A stretch of 16,220 nt of DNA from Cyanothece sp. UBA12306. Lineage in GTDB: Bacteria > Cyanobacteriota > Cyanobacteriia > Cyanobacteriales > Microcystaceae. Under the pieces are notes generated by a model. That model saw only the letters and a program-made list of their open reading frames with translations. It was not told where the DNA came from and did no database searches. Shown here one piece after another: positions 7,727 to 13,400 of this stretch (the first letter of the stretch is position 1; each line of letters begins with the position of its first letter). The stretch is taken from positions 9,410 through 25,629 of the forward strand of contig DLXW01000103.1 in assembly GCA_003448685.1 (NCBI GenBank), written 5' to 3'. A program made the translations under genes and the position numbers.

Positions 7727-7747
7727 ATATACCCCCAGGGGGGATAT
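7727..7747. promoter_or_regulatory. GC-palindrome resembling a CsoR/RcnR-type operator
   Basis: Five C, one A and six G are flanked by ATAT on both sides. The arms are symmetric over ten positions with one mismatch (7731 against 7743). Poly-C/poly-G tracts bordered by AT are the hallmark of operators for the CsoR/RcnR/FrmR family of metal and stress sensors. No such regulator gene is in the window and the site is about 80 bases before the DUF3120 gene, so the target is uncertain. Confidence 0.35.
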
Positions 7748-7825
7748 AGCAAGAGAATAATTTTTGCGATAAGTTAAGTTAAGTAAAGAAAATTCTCACA
7801 ATTGTATTATTAGGTTGACAAAAAG

Positions 7826-8533
7826 TTGATTTCATCTCCTTCCGATCTGCCCACCGAATATCCAAAAGCCCTCAGCTTAATCCCCAGGAATAATCAAGTA
7901 TCCCAAGGGTGGTTGATGTTTTTAGCTGCCGGATTTTTAGTCTCGGTTCCGGTTTTTATTGAAGCGCCCTTAGTTAGACTATGCCCGCAAATCAGTGTCT
8001 TAATGACCTTGGTATGGCTATGGTTAGCTTGGACTTTAATGAAACAAGAACATACGCATCATTGGGGAGATTTACTGTGGGGTTTTAGTTGGTGTTGGCT
8101 CGCAGGATCTATTTATTGGGGGTGGTGGCGTTGGGAACCGTTGATTCATCTGCCGATCGAATCTATTGGTGTTCCTGTAGCAATTTGGGGGATTTGGAGA
8201 GGTTGGGGACTCGTAGGTAATTTCTTCTATTTAGGTTCATTATTAGGCACGGGAATTACTGATGGTTATTTTTACTTAACTGGATTAATTCCCCATTGGC
8301 GACAGCTGATGAACATAGAACCTGAGTTAGCTACTCCAATTTTCCAAGCAGCCTTAGTTCAGGTTCAAACACCTTGGGGCATAAGTTGGGCTATAGTTTT
8401 GGTTAATATCATGTTAGGAGTGGGGTTGTGGGCAATGCAAAAACCCCATCGTCATTGGTGGGCATTAGCTGGAGCAGTATTGAGTACAATCTTAGTGGAT
8501 AGTCTATTTTGGCTAGTTGCCTCTCTTGCTTAA
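7826..8533 (+). CDS. DUF3120 multi-pass membrane protein
   Basis: A Trp-rich integral membrane protein of up to 235 residues with about five to six hydrophobic segments (near residues 30-48, 55-72, 83-100, 113-140, 180-200 and 208-232). Sequence elements such as VSVPVFIEAPLVR, WGDLLWGFSWCWLAGSIYWGWWRWEPLIHLPIE and TGITDGYFYLTGLIPHWRQLM fit what I know of DUF3120, restricted to cyanobacteria. I recall that this family includes, or resembles, Synechocystis Slr2013, implicated in photosystem II assembly; I hold that link loosely. An in-frame stop at 7811 leaves TTG at 7826 as the earliest start, giving a soluble N-terminal tail of about 30 residues; the first ATG would be at 7916, just before the first helix. 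The true start is therefore unsure. Confidence 0.8.
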   Translation: MISSPSDLPTEYPKALSLIPRNNQVSQGWLMFLAAGFLVSVPVFIEAPLVRLCPQISVLMTLVWLWLAWTLMKQEHTHHWGDLLWGFSWCWLAGSIYWGWWRWEPLIHLPIESIGVPVAIWGIWRGWGLVGNFFYLGSLLGTGITDGYFYLTGLIPHWRQLMNIEPELATPIFQAALVQVQTPWGISWAIVLVNIMLGVGLWAMQKPHRHWWALAGAVLSTILVDSLFWLVASLA

Positions 8534-8625
8534 ATCAGTAATGCTTAATGGTTCTTTTTTCAGGGAAAACTTAACGAGAACACTTAAAATAGATCTGTAC
8601 ACTTGAGATTGTTATCAGAAAAATC

Positions 8626-8638
8626 GGGTCTAAAACCC
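8626..8638. repeat. Small GC hairpin after the DUF3120 gene
   Basis: GGGT and ACCC flank a five-base loop, followed by TGACTTTT. It could be a weak terminator for the membrane protein gene ending at 8533, though the stem is only four pairs. Confidence 0.3.
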
Positions 8639-8656
8639 TGACTTTTAAGAAACCTA

Positions 8657-8700
8657 AATTTTTTGTAGCGGGGCATAAATCCCCATTATAAAAACTATTT
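8657..8700 (+). repeat. Degenerate dispersed hairpin repeat, copy A
   Basis: TTTTTTGTAGCGGGG, a seven-base loop, CCCC, then an A/T-rich tail ending AAAACTATTT. Its core pattern (TTTTTGTA, a purine, CG, a purine, GG, AT loop, CC) is shared with copy B at 11042-11084, suggesting one family of intergenic hairpin element. Confidence 0.4.
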
Positions 8701-8703
8701 GGA

Positions 8704-8725
8704 GACTTGAAGACTTCTGACTTGG
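8704..8725 (+). repeat. Degenerate heptanucleotide tandem repeat
   Basis: Three near-copies of GACTTNN (GACTTGA, GACTTCT, GACTTGG). This is the reverse complement of the AGAAGTC unit found at the right end of the window. Short tandem heptamers are typical of cyanobacterial intergenic DNA. Confidence 0.45.
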
Positions 8726-8753
8726 TTAATGTGCTGTCACTGCTGAGACACCT

Positions 8754-9731
8754 GTGGAAGATCTAGCGAAAACGCCCCATTTAATGTTATTTACCTCAAA
8801 AGGTCAAGGCTGCCTTCCTTTAGTAGGCAGGAACTATTGGGCTATTGGACGAAGCAAAGATAATGATTGTGTTATTCGAGATCACTGTATTTCTCGTAAT
8901 CACGCCATTTTACAATCGACAGGAGCGGGGGAATTTTTGTTAATTGATTTAGGGAGTCGTAATGGAACTTTTGTTAATGAACGTCGTGTTGGTATTCCTG
9001 TAACCCTCTGCAACGGAGATCTGATTACCTTTGGCAAAACTAAAGTTGAGTTTTATTGTCCTTCATCTGATCAGTCTGATGAATCTGACGAGTCATCCCT
9101 AGAAAGAGATACCATGGTCTTACACGAACGCCGTCTGATGTCGGTGATGGTGGTGGATATCAGGAATTTCACCGTGTTAGCAAGGCAACTTGATGATAAT
9201 CTACTGTCTTCTTTGATCGGTAATTGGTTTCGTGGAGCAGGAGAAATTATTCGTCAATCAGGAAGTTGGGTAGATAAATATATTGGGGATGCGGTGATGG
9301 CTATTTGGTTTCATGGCCAAAAGGAAGTTAAAGAAGAGGATTTAATCCGAATTTTTCAAGCAGTCAATGATCTTAACCTGATGACTAAAAAATTGAGCCA
9401 AGAATACCCAGTTCCCTTTGAATTATCGATTGGGGCCGGGATTAATACTGGATATGCCATGGTAGGAAATACGGGAAGTGGGGATCATCCTGATTATACA
9501 GCGATCGGAGATACGGTTAATGCTGCTTTTAGATTAGAGTCAGCAACTAAAGGATTAGAGTTAGATATTGCTGTAGGTGAACAAACTTATCAATATTTGG
9601 CTGATTTAGCAAGGATTGAAAATCTTTTCCAAAAACATATGGTTACCCTCAAGGGGTATGAACAGCCAACTGTGACTTACGGGGTTACTTTTGATCACTT
9701 AGACAAATTTTTAACTAAATCTAGTTCTTAA
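8754..9731 (+). CDS. cya1: FHA-domain class III adenylate cyclase
   Basis: A 325-residue soluble protein making cAMP from ATP. Residues about 10-100 are a forkhead-associated domain (GRS at 32-34, SRNH at 47-50, NG at 70-71), which binds phosphothreonine peptides. After an acidic, Ser-rich linker (about 103-120), residues 125-312 are a class III cyclase. The metal aspartates are Asp135 (VVDIRNFT) and Asp179 (DKYIGDA). Lys175 and Thr249 (DYTAIGD) are the adenine-selecting pair, with Thr marking class IIIb, and Asn256 and Arg260 are the transition-state residues. All catalytic residues are present, so it should be active as a dimer. The layout matches, as I recall, Synechocystis Cya1 (Slr1991), a bicarbonate-stimulated cyclase acting through the CRP-like SYCRP1. 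The start is GTG at 8754 with a weak ribosome binding site; the first ATG would cut into the FHA domain. Confidence 0.9.
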   Translation: MEDLAKTPHLMLFTSKGQGCLPLVGRNYWAIGRSKDNDCVIRDHCISRNHAILQSTGAGEFLLIDLGSRNGTFVNERRVGIPVTLCNGDLITFGKTKVEFYCPSSDQSDESDESSLERDTMVLHERRLMSVMVVDIRNFTVLARQLDDNLLSSLIGNWFRGAGEIIRQSGSWVDKYIGDAVMAIWFHGQKEVKEEDLIRIFQAVNDLNLMTKKLSQEYPVPFELSIGAGINTGYAMVGNTGSGDHPDYTAIGDTVNAAFRLESATKGLELDIAVGEQTYQYLADLARIENLFQKHMVTLKGYEQPTVTYGVTFDHLDKFLTKSSS

Positions 9732-9749
9732 ATCCGCTTTTAGTCAAGA

Positions 9750-9764
9750 GATTGCAGATTGCAG
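9750..9764 (+). repeat. Direct heptamer repeat, two copies
   Basis: GATTGCA occurs twice in tandem plus one base, in the gap between the cyclase and the amidohydrolase genes. Two copies may be chance, but a third heptamer array in this window is notable. Confidence 0.3.
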
Positions 9765-9859
9765 CCTATCTTCGCCGGAATTGTCCTATATTTTCTTTGA
9801 TTTATTAGAGTTCGAGAGACCCATTAAAAAAGATTACAATAACTTTAATGCAATTTATC

Positions 9860-9865
9860 AGGAGG
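9860..9865 (+). promoter_or_regulatory. Perfect Shine-Dalgarno AGGAGG
   Basis: AGGAGG lies five bases before GTG at 9871. It decides the start of the amidohydrolase gene, whose frame otherwise stays open up to a TTG at 9781. Confidence 0.85.
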
Positions 9866-9870
9866 TTTCT

Positions 9871-10914
9871 GTGGCTTTATACGCCGACTTACACCGTCAT
9901 CTTGGAGGATCAGTAGTTCCTCGGATTCTTTGGCGATATTTTAAACGTCATGATGAAGAAATGGCGCAGCGATTCCCTGAATACCCAGGTTTTGAAGAAT
10001 TTTACACCCGTGAACGCAATACACTCGATGAATATCTCGAATTACATACCCTTGTAGAGAAAGTCCAAACTGAACAAACCCTACCTTATTTCATCTATAG
10101 ATTGATTCGGGGGGCTTATATTTTTGAAAATTTAGCTTATTTGGAATTGCGCTACACTCCTTATCTGCGAACTCCTGACCATCTCAGTCAATCAGAACGT
10201 ATTGACCAAATGGCACAAATTGTGGAAATTGTGGGTAAAGCGACGCAAGTTGAGGAATATCCCTTGATTATTAGCCAAATTCTCTGTATGCACTCCCGCT
10301 TACCCTATGAAGTCAATAAAGCGATCGTAGATTTAGCTGCCAGCATGAAAGATTATGTTTGTGCTATTGATGTAGCAGGGGGAGATTCCCATTATGGGGA
10401 AAGATTAGAGGAATTTATCGGTTTATATAAATATGCTCATTCTTTGGGTTTAAAAACTACTGGACACCTTTATGAAACCCCCGATGGTTGTTATCAGGAA
10501 CTTTTACCCTATTTAATGAGAATTGGTCATGGTATTCAAATTCCTTTAAAGTATCCTGAATTGTTGCCAAAAGTTGCTCAATTAAACCAATGTTTAGAGG
10601 TCTGCCCAACTACTTATTTAAAAACAGGAACTCTGGAGGATTTAAAGCAATTAAAATTAGTTTTTGATCGCTGTTTTGAAGCGGGGGTAGATATTGCCAT
10701 TTGTACAGATAACGCTGGGTTACATAATGTACGTTTACCCTTTGAATATGAGAATTTATTGACCCAAGATATCATTGATTTTCGCCAGCTACAAGCTTGT
10801 CAAGACGCAGCTTTTCGCCATGCTTTTGCTTGGCCTTATAAAGAACCTCCTGCATCTTTATTGATTGGGTTATTTAAAGATAATTCCCCCCAAGAGGAAT
10901 TATTAGTAGTTTGA
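9871..10914 (+). CDS. Adenosine deaminase-like amidohydrolase
   Basis: A 347-residue TIM-barrel amidohydrolase. Starting at the GTG after a perfect Shine-Dalgarno, it begins MALYADLHRHLGGS, where adenosine deaminases begin. The zinc ligands His8 and His10, His199 (TGHLYET) and Asp280 (ICTDN) are present, as are the proton-shuttling Glu202 and His220 (IGHG). So hydrolytic deamination is plausible. Two classic positions differ: the second Asp of the ADA TDD motif is Asn281, and the usual CP.SN motif reads CPTTYLKTGTL. These lie around the substrate pocket, so adenosine may not be the substrate; another purine or amino compound is possible. It follows the adenylate cyclase by 139 bases on the same strand, which may or may not be functional. 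Length is typical of bacterial ADA. I hold the family firmly and the substrate loosely. Confidence 0.85.
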   Translation: MALYADLHRHLGGSVVPRILWRYFKRHDEEMAQRFPEYPGFEEFYTRERNTLDEYLELHTLVEKVQTEQTLPYFIYRLIRGAYIFENLAYLELRYTPYLRTPDHLSQSERIDQMAQIVEIVGKATQVEEYPLIISQILCMHSRLPYEVNKAIVDLAASMKDYVCAIDVAGGDSHYGERLEEFIGLYKYAHSLGLKTTGHLYETPDGCYQELLPYLMRIGHGIQIPLKYPELLPKVAQLNQCLEVCPTTYLKTGTLEDLKQLKLVFDRCFEAGVDIAICTDNAGLHNVRLPFEYENLLTQDIIDFRQLQACQDAAFRHAFAWPYKEPPASLLIGLFKDNSPQEELLVV

Positions 10915-11041
10915 TTTGAATTTGACAGCTAATTATAGACTGAATTTATTGGCTAAAGTCACCTAAACAATCAACAAAATGTCGAGATAAACCCCCATGT
11001 ATTAACTAAAGTAAGAACTGGCAATTAAGAAGTATTTAAGT

Positions 11042-11084
11042 AGTTTTTGTAACGAGGATTTAATACCTCGCTTCAATAACTTTT
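11042..11084 (+). repeat. Degenerate dispersed hairpin repeat, copy B
   Basis: TTTTTGTAACGAGG, an AT-rich loop, then CCTCG. The 5-bp stem pairs CGAGG (11053-11057) with CCTCG (11066-11070). It shares layout and flanking T and A/T runs with copy A at 8657-8700. Confidence 0.45.
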
Positions 11085-11140
11085 GCTTTAAACTTGAGAT
11101 TTTAGAACCTATTTATTGTGATCAATACTATTAAAAAAAG

Positions 11141-11169
11141 TTGAATTTTAAATGGGGGATATATATTAA
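11141..11169 (+). promoter_or_regulatory. Candidate promoter of the aldehyde dehydrogenase gene
   Basis: TTGAAT (11141-11146), 17 bases, then TATTAA (11164-11169). This gives a leader of about 50 bases. Boxes are good but AT-rich DNA yields such matches easily. Confidence 0.3.
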
Positions 11170-11228
11170 GGAAAATACCAAATATAGCAATCAGGAATAG
11201 TTCATGAAATATTATTATCAAAGAATAT

Positions 11229-12641
11229 ATGGTTAATCAAATTGAAGTTCGTAACCCAAGAACAGGAAAATATGATTATGCGATCGCCCCTCCAACTTCG
11301 GAAGAATTAACAACAATTTCTCACCAATTACGACAACAACAAATTCAATGGTTTCAAGGAGGTTTAGAAAACCGAATTCAAGTCTTACAAAATTGGCAAG
11401 AAGTTATCCTATCCTATAAAGATGAAATATTAGCAGCATTAATTCTGGATACCGGAAGAAAAACTGAGTCTATTTTAGAAATTGATGGACTAATTTCTGC
11501 TATTGATCGTTGGTGTAATATTTCCCCAAAATTATTAGAATCTGAAGCAGAAAAAAATAGCTCGATTCCTTTTATAAAAATTAAACAACATAGCAAAACC
11601 TATCCTTTAGTAGGAGTAATTAGTCCTTGGAATTTTCCTTTATTACTATCTACTATTGATACTATTCCTGCTTTAATCAGTGGATGTTCTGTTCTTGTTA
11701 AACCCAGTGAAATTACCCCTCGTTTTATTAAACCTCTGCTGACAACTATTAATGCTATTCCCCAATTAAAAGAAGTTTTTACCTACATTGCCGGAGACGG
11801 AAAAACAGGAGCAAATTTAATCAATCAAGTTGATCTAATTTGTTTTACTGGTAGTCTTGTTACCGGAAAGAAAGTAGGAGAAAATGCTGCTAAAAATTTC
11901 ATTCCTGCTTTTTTAGAATTGGGAGGAAAAGATCCAGCAATTGTTTTAGAAACAGCTAATTTAGATTTAGCTACCTCCGCTATTTTATGGGGTTCAGTAA
12001 TTAATGCGGGACAATCTTGTTTATCCATAGAAAGGGTTTATGTAGCACAATCTATCTTCAAACCTTTTATTGAAAAATTAGTCAAAAAAGCCAAAGAGCT
12101 TAATCTAGCTTATCCTACTTTAGATGACGGAAAAATAGGACCAATTATCTCCACTGCACAAGCAGAGATTATTAAAACCCATCTTGAAGATGCGATCGCT
12201 AAAGGTGCTAAAGTTTGTTGTGGAGGAAAAGTAGAACAATTAGGGGGTGGTTATTGGTGTCATCCCACAGTGTTAACCGAGGTTAATCATGATATGAAAA
12301 TTATGACAGAAGAAACCTTCGGACCAATTATCCCTGTTATGACATTTGTTAATATTCAAGAAGCAATACAGTTAGCTAATGATAGCATTTATGGACTCAG
12401 TGGGGCAGTTTTTGCCGGAGCAGAAAATGAAGCCTTAGCAGTGGCTAATAATTTAGAAGTAGGAGCAATTAGTATTAATGATGCTGGTTTAACTGCCTTA
12501 ATTCATGAAGGAGAAAAAAATGCTTTCAAATATTCAGGGTTAGGGGGTTCCCGCATGGGTGCTGCTGCTTTACAACGTTTTCGGCGCAAACAATCATTTA
12601 TGATCAAAACTCAACCAATTGTTGATCCTTGGTGGTTTTGA
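11229..12641 (+). CDS. NAD(P)-dependent aldehyde dehydrogenase
   Basis: A 470-residue member of the aldehyde dehydrogenase superfamily, which oxidises aldehydes to acids with NAD(P). Visible landmarks in order are PWNFP at residues 133-137 with the oxyanion Asn135, the cofactor-binding Lys158 (LVKPSE), FTGS (206-209), general base Glu230 in LELGGKDP, the nucleophile Cys264 in NAGQSC, and TEETFGPI near residue 360. All catalytic residues are present. The C-terminus ends PIVDPWWF without a long hydrophobic tail, so a soluble enzyme is likely. The substrate cannot be read from sequence; cyanobacterial relatives act on fatty or apocarotenoid aldehydes, among others. The ribosome binding site is poor, but the ATG at 11229 starts just before the conserved NPRTGK segment. 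It ends 39 bases before tRNA-Ser. Confidence 0.93.
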   Translation: MVNQIEVRNPRTGKYDYAIAPPTSEELTTISHQLRQQQIQWFQGGLENRIQVLQNWQEVILSYKDEILAALILDTGRKTESILEIDGLISAIDRWCNISPKLLESEAEKNSSIPFIKIKQHSKTYPLVGVISPWNFPLLLSTIDTIPALISGCSVLVKPSEITPRFIKPLLTTINAIPQLKEVFTYIAGDGKTGANLINQVDLICFTGSLVTGKKVGENAAKNFIPAFLELGGKDPAIVLETANLDLATSAILWGSVINAGQSCLSIERVYVAQSIFKPFIEKLVKKAKELNLAYPTLDDGKIGPIISTAQAEIIKTHLEDAIAKGAKVCCGGKVEQLGGGYWCHPTVLTEVNHDMKIMTEETFGPIIPVMTFVNIQEAIQLANDSIYGLSGAVFAGAENEALAVANNLEVGAISINDAGLTALIHEGEKNAFKYSGLGGSRMGAAALQRFRRKQSFMIKTQPIVDPWWF

Positions 12642-12653
12642 TGAAAATCTGAG

Positions 12654-12659
12654 TATAAT
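12654..12659 (+). promoter_or_regulatory. trnS: -10 box of the tRNA-Ser promoter
   Basis: A perfect TATAAT lies 21 bases before the mature tRNA start. No good -35 is seen at the normal distance, so upstream activation or an extended element may be needed. Confidence 0.55.
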
Positions 12660-12660
12660 G

Positions 12661-12672
12661 GGGTCTAGACCC
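12661..12672. repeat. Perfect 12-bp palindrome at the tRNA start region
   Basis: GGGTCTAGACCC lies directly after the TATAAT and spans the expected transcription start of tRNA-Ser. It has no T run, so it is not a terminator for the preceding gene. It could be an operator or a leader hairpin for precursor processing. Confidence 0.5.
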
Positions 12673-12680
12673 TAAACCTT

Positions 12681-12767
12681 GGAGAGGTGGCAGAGTGGTT
12701 GAATGCGGCGGTCTCGAAAACCGCTTCTGGGGTAACTCAGACGAGGGTTCGAATCCCTCCCTCTCCG
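12681..12767 (+). tRNA. trnS-CGA: tRNA-Ser, anticodon CGA
   Basis: An 87-base type II tRNA. The acceptor arm GGAGAGG pairs with CCTCTCC and the discriminator is G, as expected for serine. The anticodon arm GCGGT-CTCGAAA-ACCGC carries CGA at 12715-12717, which reads UCG codons. A long variable arm precedes the T arm GAGGG-TTCGAAT-CCCTC. CCA is not encoded. The gene sits between the aldehyde dehydrogenase gene and a hairpin with a T run. Confidence 0.97.
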
Positions 12768-12792
12768 TAGATAGAGTTTTCTACACTTTTTT
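12767..12792 (+). terminator. Probable tRNA-Ser terminator
   Basis: GTAGA and TCTAC form a five-pair stem with an eight-base loop, followed by AC and six T. The stem starts on the discriminator base of the tRNA. Short but correctly placed. Confidence 0.5.
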
Positions 12793-12914
12793 CCCACAAT
12801 TAGAGACTTATTATGAGGAGATACGGCTACAGTTATTTTGCTGTATTTGTCTCCAAAATACTCTAACTATTGCCTAAAAGTAGACAATCCTGCGTCAGTT
12901 ATCGACTTAGCTAA

Positions 12915-13040
12915 ACGACGATTTTTAAGCAATCTGTTCTTGATTATTTTCAAGCTAATGGGAAAAAAGGTTATCAATCTAGAATAAATGCCGTTCTTGA
13001 AAGCTACGTTCAAGCACAAAAAAAATTGCAACAAGAATAA
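12915..13040 (+). pseudogene. C-terminal fragment of a BrnA-type antitoxin
   Basis: This frame has no start codon and encodes, from about 12933, SVLDYFQANGKKGYQSR followed by INAVLESYVQAQKK, ending with a stop at 13038-13040. That is the ribbon-helix-helix tail of BrnA-like antitoxins (typically DVLxFF...GKGYQTRINAVLRxY). An in-frame stop at 12912 and a likely frameshift cut it off: in another frame, upstream bases read LAKRRF, the sort of segment that precedes the domain. No BrnT-type toxin is visible nearby. I read it as a dead remnant of a toxin-antitoxin pair next to a tRNA, a usual landing place for mobile DNA. The family match is by eye only. Confidence 0.6.
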
Positions 13041-13147
13041 GTTATCTTGTCCTATTTAGGGCTTACTGAATAAATACCACAAAGCACTTTGGATAAGGGT
13101 TTTGCACCTGTTCCCTTTCTTGTAAAATTAAATCTTTGTTAGCTAAT

Positions 13148-13192
13148 TAATTGACACCTTAGCAATACACTATAATTGACAACAGTCAATTA
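13148..13192 (+). promoter_or_regulatory. Promoter with three TAATTGAC half-sites
   Basis: TATAAT lies at 13171-13176 with TTGACA at 13151-13156, a short 14-base spacing. TAATTGAC occurs at 13148 and 13173 as direct copies, and again inverted at 13185-13192 (GTCAATTA), making a perfect 8-bp inverted repeat over the -10 and start. This looks like an operator for a dimeric repressor controlling the small gene at 13221. Regulator unknown. Confidence 0.45.
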
Positions 13193-13220
13193 ATTCAAAA
13201 CAGCTAAAAACCCATCAATC

Positions 13221-13400
13221 ATGAGTATTGCCAAACTGTTAATTTTCATAGCTATAGCCATTGTTGGCATTAAATTCATTGCCTCATTCTGGGGTAAAGG
13301 AAATATCCCCATCCTCAATCAACTGGTTACCATTATCCTTGCTGCATTCATCAGCTTTGAATTATTCCAACTCGGACAAATCATTTTAGCCAAATTTTAA
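13221..13400 (+). CDS. Small two-helix membrane protein, 59 residues
   Basis: ATG at 13221 opens a 59-codon frame too short for common length cut-offs. Residues 3-21 (AKLLIFIAIAIVGIKFIA) and about 33-56 (QLVTIILAAFISFELFQLG) form two hydrophobic helices joined by a short WGKGNIPI loop, with a final KF. I do not know the family. Support is the ATG start, a promoter with a perfect inverted repeat just upstream, clean helix pattern and a stop overlapping by four bases with the convergent cysK gene. The ribosome binding site is weak. It is probably in the thylakoid or plasma membrane. Confidence 0.65.
   Translation: MSIAKLLIFIAIAIVGIKFIASFWGKGNIPILNQLVTIILAAFISFELFQLGQIILAKF

Larger units (their letters stand above)
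10915..11228. other. Intergenic stretch without a gene
   Basis: AT-rich DNA of 314 bases between the amidohydrolase and aldehyde dehydrogenase genes. I find no open frame of note. It holds hairpin repeat copy B (11042-11084) and a candidate promoter for the aldehyde dehydrogenase at 11141-11169. Confidence 0.7.
12768..13220. other. Intergenic stretch after tRNA-Ser
   Basis: About 450 bases with no intact gene. It holds the tRNA terminator, a BrnA-like antitoxin fragment at 12915-13040 and a promoter or operator region at 13148-13192. An open frame running over the tRNA into this region has no family resemblance. Confidence 0.6.

Noticed and set aside
7606..7825. A CRISPR or small RNA in the gap with stacked dyads
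   Set aside because: Dyads are single, unlike a spaced repeat array, and no promoter-terminator pair frames a small RNA.
9781..9870. 30-residue N-terminal extension of the amidohydrolase from a TTG
   Set aside because: AGGAGG five bases before GTG at 9871 and the position of the HxH motif fix the start there.
12695..12877. Open frame over the tRNA
   Set aside because: It starts inside tRNA-Ser(CGA), whose cloverleaf is complete, and the peptide resembles nothing.
12780..12914. A BrnT-like toxin remnant before the antitoxin fragment
   Set aside because: I translated all frames and saw no recognisable toxin segment, only the short LAKRRF stretch.
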